Positions 41,640 to 44,830 of a stretch of 44,830 bases of DNA are shown in pieces; the stretch's first letter is position 1; the number at the start of each line of letters is the position of its first letter. The notes below the pieces were generated by a model that made no database searches, was not told the origin of the DNA, and worked only from the letters and a program-made list of their open reading frames with translations. The stretch comes from Anaerolineae bacterium (GTDB lineage Bacteria > Chloroflexota > Anaerolineae > Aggregatilineales > Phototrophicaceae). The stretch spans positions 1 to 44,830 of the forward strand of contig JAIOHM010000110.1 in NCBI GenBank assembly GCA_019912965.1, written 5' to 3'. The translations under genes and the position numbers were made by a program.

Positions 41640-41670
41640 GTAGGGGCGTTCGACTCGGACGCCCTTCTTA
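41640..41670. repeat. TAGGGGCG hairpin, direct copy B
   Basis: Same as copy A apart from T for C and A for G in the left arm, which leaves the stem pairable through G-U in RNA. It sits 102 bases from copy A and about 57 bases before the next start codon. Confidence 0.65.
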
Positions 41671-41726
41671 CTCAAGTGAACAGGGGTAAGGGCAGCTTTG
41701 CATCCGAAGCAATAGGGGGCGGGTGT

Positions 41727-42746
41727 ATGCAAAACAATCTGGACGCCATTCAAACGGCTCTGCAAACGGGCGACAAAAAGCAGGCACGTAAGTTACTGCA
41801 TCCCCTGCTGGATTCCGCCCCAACCGCCGATTTATGGATGTTTGCTGCTTCGGCCTGCGAATCGCCAGAGCAGGAACTCGGCTGTCTGCGGAGGGCATTA
41901 AAGCTCGACCCACAGCACGCACAGGCCAAACAGCGTTACCGCCAGCTAAAGCAAGCAGCTACCGAAGCCGAAATGCCCTCGCTGGATTTGCTAGTGGATG
42001 ACATGCCGCCTGTCGAACTTTTGATAACCACCCCCACACCCCTGCCACTCCCGTCCTCGCGGATAGATGTATTTGCGCTCAAGCGTGAGCAGCGCCGCCA
42101 AAACCAACGCCGCTGGACGACTCTCGGCTGCATCGGCTCAATGTTGCTCAGTCTATCTATGAGCTACTTTGTCCTCACTGTCACTGGCTCACCGATTGCC
42201 TCACAGGTACGGCAGATTTTAGGCGGTAACGCCCCATCCGCACCCCGCGACGGAACGCCCGTGTTTGGAATCACCGAGGCGACACCTGTTTTAAACAATG
42301 GTGATACACCGCCATCCAACAGCAGTGCTTCCGCCAGCGAATCCGCGCAGCCAACCCAACGCCCTGCATCCTCCGGCCAATCTGGCAGCCAGTTCACTGT
42401 CCAGCCAGACAGAAGCAAACCCCTCGCGGAAAATGATCCCCTGAGCGATGTGCTCGATCCCGGCTTCACCCACGAATATACCTTTGCCACCCAGCGCGGT
42501 AATGAGGTCGCCATCGCCATTCAATTCTTCTCGCCAACCGCCACCAATGTTTCCTCCAATGTTGCCATCCTCGACCCCGATGGACGCAATGCCGGGGATA
42601 ACTGCGAACGCGATACCATCTTCACCGATGGCACAGGCATCGCCTTCATTTGCAAAATCTATAAATCCGGCACATGGAAGTTACAGGTCTTTGGGCAGGA
42701 AGGCGCCAGCACCGGTGTTTATGTCGTCACCTTCGACTCCATGTAA
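41727..42746 (+). CDS. TPR-like - TM - PPC-like surface protein
   Basis: A 339-residue protein in three parts. The cytoplasmic N-terminus looks like one or two TPR-type helix pairs (LDAIQTALQTGDKKQARKLLHPLL; ELGCLRRALKLDPQHAQAKQRY). One membrane helix lies near 136-156. Outside is a Ser/Pro/Thr-rich linker, then a beta-sandwich of the bacterial pre-peptidase C-terminal type (LDPGFTHEYTFATQRGNEVAIAIQF; NVAILDPDGRNAGD; SGTWKLQVFGQEGASTGVYVVTF). The start at 41727 has a GGGGGC stretch upstream; an earlier in-frame start at 41676 would lie against a hairpin repeat. The role is probably a structural or sensing one at the surface; not known. It converges on the acyltransferase gene with 19 bases between the ends. 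Confidence 0.72.
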   Translation: MQNNLDAIQTALQTGDKKQARKLLHPLLDSAPTADLWMFAASACESPEQELGCLRRALKLDPQHAQAKQRYRQLKQAATEAEMPSLDLLVDDMPPVELLITTPTPLPLPSSRIDVFALKREQRRQNQRRWTTLGCIGSMLLSLSMSYFVLTVTGSPIASQVRQILGGNAPSAPRDGTPVFGITEATPVLNNGDTPPSNSSASASESAQPTQRPASSGQSGSQFTVQPDRSKPLAENDPLSDVLDPGFTHEYTFATQRGNEVAIAIQFFSPTATNVSSNVAILDPDGRNAGDNCERDTIFTDGTGIAFICKIYKSGTWKLQVFGQEGASTGVYVVTFDSM

Positions 42747-42765
42747 CCGCTAGAGGTTTTGTGAA

Positions 42766-44001
42766 CTACCGGGCATGTGCCTGATTCCGCCTATCACCAA
42801 CGGGCAGGCTTGCGGCGCGCGGTTGGGACTTCATCCCGAACATAACGCGCAGCCAGTGACTGTGCCGGACGATCAATTCATAAATGCCAGCGGTCACCAC
42901 AAATGAAGACGAAACGACCACCAATAGTTTGGGCAGGATGTCCGCATCCCACTGGACAACGAAAAAGGCGATGACCATGATTACAGGTTGGTGGAACACA
43001 AAGAAGGGAAGGATGGCTTCTTGTCCGTATTGCAGCCATCGATTAGTAAAATCGAGAAAACGCATCCCCATGAAGAGTACGCAAACGACCCAGCACCAGC
43101 CATTGACGACAACCAGACCCCACAAGAGATAAAATTGCGGCAGATCAGGCCTTGCCAACCAATCATACCCATCGACGAAGATAATCAGCGCCATGCCGAT
43201 CATTGTGGTGATAACTGCCACAGGGAACATCAGCCGCCAATCCCGGCGGATAGCAGCCATAAACCGCTCGTCGCTGTACAAGAGATAACCCAAAACGAAA
43301 AAGCCCATCAAGAAGCAGAAATCCGCCCAATTATGTTCCCCCTCTGGAAAGAACGGGCGGAGCGCCAGTTGAATCAACAGGAGCGGGATAACGCCCAACA
43401 GTATCCCTCCGCGATGCTCACACAACCCTGCCAGCCATGCTGCGACCTGTTGACCCTTTTCTCCCCTAAACCATAAGAAGATTGCCAGCGTGAGCAGGGA
43501 AAAAGAGAACAGAAAACCGAGAAACCATAGATGGTATCCAGCCCAACCAAAGATTTGGCAAGAGATCGGCATTGAACGGCTGCCCACGAATTCCCAGAAT
43601 GAGACATTCAATACAGCCGTCTGCACCTTGTGCATCCACTCAAAATACAGCATGAGTGGGGTGAGCAGAAGACATCCGAAAATGAAAGGAATCAGTAACC
43701 GTTGAAATCGCTCACGAGCATACTGGCGAGCGGTACGGTGTCGCAGCGCAAACCACGTTCCCGTGCCAGCGATCAGGAAAAAGAAAGGCATTCCCCATGG
43801 CGACACAAACAGCAGAAATACGGTGATAAGTTCGCTTTGTTCCGCATTCTTGATATGCCAGTCGGTTAGGTCAAAAGCATGGACTGAGTGATAAAGAAAA
43901 ACCCCAAGAATCGCCACCACCCGCAGCCAGTCGAGGTAATATAGCCGCGTCATCTTTGCTGTGGAGGGATCAACGTTCTGTGCAGCCTGTGGACTCTGCA
44001 T
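42766..44001 (-). CDS. Acyltransferase-3 family membrane protein
   Basis: A 411-residue protein with about ten helices matching acyltransferase family 3 (PF01757), integral enzymes that O-acylate sugars, glycolipids or other envelope molecules. The N-terminus carries YYLDWLRVVAILGVFLYHSVHAF, with the family's conserved histidine, followed by MPFFFLIAGTGTWFALRHRTARQYARERFQRLLIPF with the typical arginine-rich loop. The C-terminus FFVFHQPVIMVIAFFVV also fits. The start at 43999-44001 has AGGAG eight bases upstream; an ATG seven codons earlier is in frame but poorly placed. The acceptor substrate cannot be told; no glycan cluster is adjacent. Confidence 0.85.
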   Translation of the reverse strand: MQSPQAAQNVDPSTAKMTRLYYLDWLRVVAILGVFLYHSVHAFDLTDWHIKNAEQSELITVFLLFVSPWGMPFFFLIAGTGTWFALRHRTARQYARERFQRLLIPFIFGCLLLTPLMLYFEWMHKVQTAVLNVSFWEFVGSRSMPISCQIFGWAGYHLWFLGFLFSFSLLTLAIFLWFRGEKGQQVAAWLAGLCEHRGGILLGVIPLLLIQLALRPFFPEGEHNWADFCFLMGFFVLGYLLYSDERFMAAIRRDWRLMFPVAVITTMIGMALIIFVDGYDWLARPDLPQFYLLWGLVVVNGWCWVVCVLFMGMRFLDFTNRWLQYGQEAILPFFVFHQPVIMVIAFFVVQWDADILPKLLVVVSSSFVVTAGIYELIVRHSHWLRVMFGMKSQPRAASLPVGDRRNQAHAR

Positions 44002-44344
44002 GATACTTTCTCCTACATTCAATCAGGAGCGAAGTAAGTATGCAGCTTGGACGGATGCACTGGCTCATTGGGCTGCCTACGGATACGCTAACTTCGGCTC
44101 CGCAAGCTCATGTTACTCACATCCTATCGCTGAATGTGTTCTACAGACAGTGACAAGTGTAATGTTCTGTTGCCTTCTACTTTTCAAGCATTTTCTAACC
44201 CAATCCCAATTGACCGATAAGTCCATTTGTTCTAAAATTAACTCATCTAGTGGGCATAAAGTACACAATCTTTCCCTTGTGTATGTGCCTTTGTTCCCTT
44301 CTCCAAAATGGAGGATGGGGCAAGGTAAAAAGATCATTAACGCA
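44002..44344. other. Divergent intergenic region with one promoter
   Basis: Separates the acyltransferase (minus) from the MGMT-like gene (plus). It holds the plus-strand promoter at 44210-44238. No repeat or RNA gene was recognised; frames across it are not supported as coding. Confidence 0.4.
44210..44238 (+). promoter_or_regulatory. Promoter of the MGMT-like gene
   Basis: TTGACC (44210-44215), 17 bases, TAAAAT (44233-44238). Start near 44245, which leaves about 100 bases of leader before the ATG at 44345. Confidence 0.55.
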
Positions 44345-44620
44345 ATGGAACTCCAACCAGACACCATCGTCCCTGTCCCGCCAAACCGTGTAAAATTTTT
44401 CGGCACAACCGGGAAAATGCTCATGTCCATCCCCCATTGGCGCGTAGTTGGCAAGGATGGCAAACTTTTATCGCGCTTCTCCGGCGGACTGGAAGCCCAC
44501 GCAGATCATCTAAAGCAGGAGAGTTTTGTCATCGACACCAGTGCCAAAGTCCCTAAAGTGCAAGGCTTCAAAGATTTCTTGACAGCTTTGGCACAATATC
44601 AGCGCCAACGTCCCGCGTAG
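44345..44620 (+). CDS. Short MGMT/ATL-like C-terminal-domain protein
   Basis: A 91-residue protein. From residue 28 (SIPHWRVVGKDGKLLSRFSGGLEAHADHLKQE, then FVIDTSAKVPKV) it resembles the end of the DNA-binding domain of O6-alkylguanine transferase-like (MGMT/ATL) proteins, where a (Y/W/H)WRV...G.L....GG...Q...L..EG pattern occurs. The helix-turn-helix core that should come before this, and any PCHR active site, are absent. The preceding residues (VPVPPNRVKFFGTTGKML) look like the start of the same kind of protein, which suggests that an internal block of perhaps 40-60 residues has been lost. It has a good promoter, but its ribosome binding site is weak, and in-frame starts further upstream (44315) are possible. 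May be a decayed gene. Confidence 0.5.
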   Translation: MELQPDTIVPVPPNRVKFFGTTGKMLMSIPHWRVVGKDGKLLSRFSGGLEAHADHLKQESFVIDTSAKVPKVQGFKDFLTALAQYQRQRPA

Positions 44621-44830
44621 CCGCAGTGGCGCGACAATACCGACAAAGCGGCGGCATCCTCCCCCACAGCCGCTCCGCACTACGGCGCTTCCCTGTATGA
44701 GTTTTCTAGTATAGCTCCCAAAATAAGTTCCTAACATCGTGACTGATTGCTGAACTCGAAGCTCAACGATCACGAGAACTACCCGGTTACGATGTCGGTA
44801 AGCAGTTTAAGGAGATGTATGAGAAAAGTC
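44621..44830. other. Right edge, unresolved; possible start of another gene
   Basis: From 44743 to the window end one plus frame is open after a TGA at 44740 and reads LIAELEAQRSRELPGYDVG then KQFKEMYEKS, which looks protein-like but has no clear start. An ATG at 44819 in another frame has AAGGAG four bases before it (MRKV...). The window ends before either can be judged. Confidence 0.25.

Noticed and set aside
40428..41765. 445-codon open frame on the minus strand opposite the macroglobulin gene
   Set aside because: No recognisable domain, composition mirrors the codon pattern of the plus-strand gene, and it continues past the gene into hairpin repeats.

Overview
This window looks like a chromosomal segment of an uncultured or little-studied Chloroflexota bacterium, most likely Anaerolineae-like. 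That placement is an inference from gene content and style: a long division/cell-wall (dcw) cluster starting with mraZ, a B12-dependent ribonucleotide reductase, a YfhO-type membrane protein, an SH3b-containing alpha-2-macroglobulin, a TIR-FGE fusion, and many GC-rich hairpins and heptanucleotide repeats between genes. No rRNA, tRNA, transposase, phage gene or CRISPR array was seen.

Layout. 1-2.7 kb (minus): the start of a DedA-type membrane protein, then a DUF4926 gene followed by uvrC. 2.85-9.1 kb: accessory genes, namely TIR-TM-FGE (plus), a SHOCT membrane protein (minus), a YfhO-like protein with heptamer repeats inside its reading frame (plus), and an unknown membrane-anchored protein (minus). 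9.1-10.0 kb: a repeat-rich stretch without a convincing gene but with one good plus-strand promoter. 10.0-28.5 kb (all minus, read right to left): mraZ, rsmH, ftsL-like, ftsI, a three-gene cassette (membrane protein, glutathionylspermidine-synthase-like ATP-grasp ligase, unknown protein), mraY, murD, ftsW, murG, two tandem CvpA-like genes, murC, murB, ftsQ, ftsA and ftsZ, ending at a strong terminator. murE and murF are missing from their usual place between ftsI and mraY; the cassette sits there instead.

28.6-29.5 kb (minus): a single FHA-TM-thioredoxin gene interrupted by an in-frame TGA exactly at the first cysteine of the CxxC motif, with a SECIS-like hairpin just downstream. I read this as a candidate selenoprotein of unusual architecture and consider it the best lead in the window. 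29.8-33.7 kb (plus): class II ribonucleotide reductase carrying a 423-residue intein with a LAGLIDADG endonuclease. 33.8-42.7 kb (plus): a GvpU-like protein, a YdcF-like protein, a 2084-residue secreted alpha-2-macroglobulin with a CIEQ thioester and an inserted SH3b domain, and a TPR/TM/PPC-like protein. 42.8-44.8 kb: an acyltransferase-3 (minus), a short MGMT-like C-terminal-domain protein (plus), and an unresolved right edge.

How it fits together: the central block makes lipid II (murD, murC, murB, mraY, murG), polymerises and cross-links it at the septum (ftsW, ftsI, ftsL, ftsQ) and builds the division ring (ftsA, ftsZ), probably under MraZ control. Two repeat classes run through the window: tandem 7-mers at gene junctions, which sometimes supply stop codons or protein sequence, and G-rich hairpins at gene ends.
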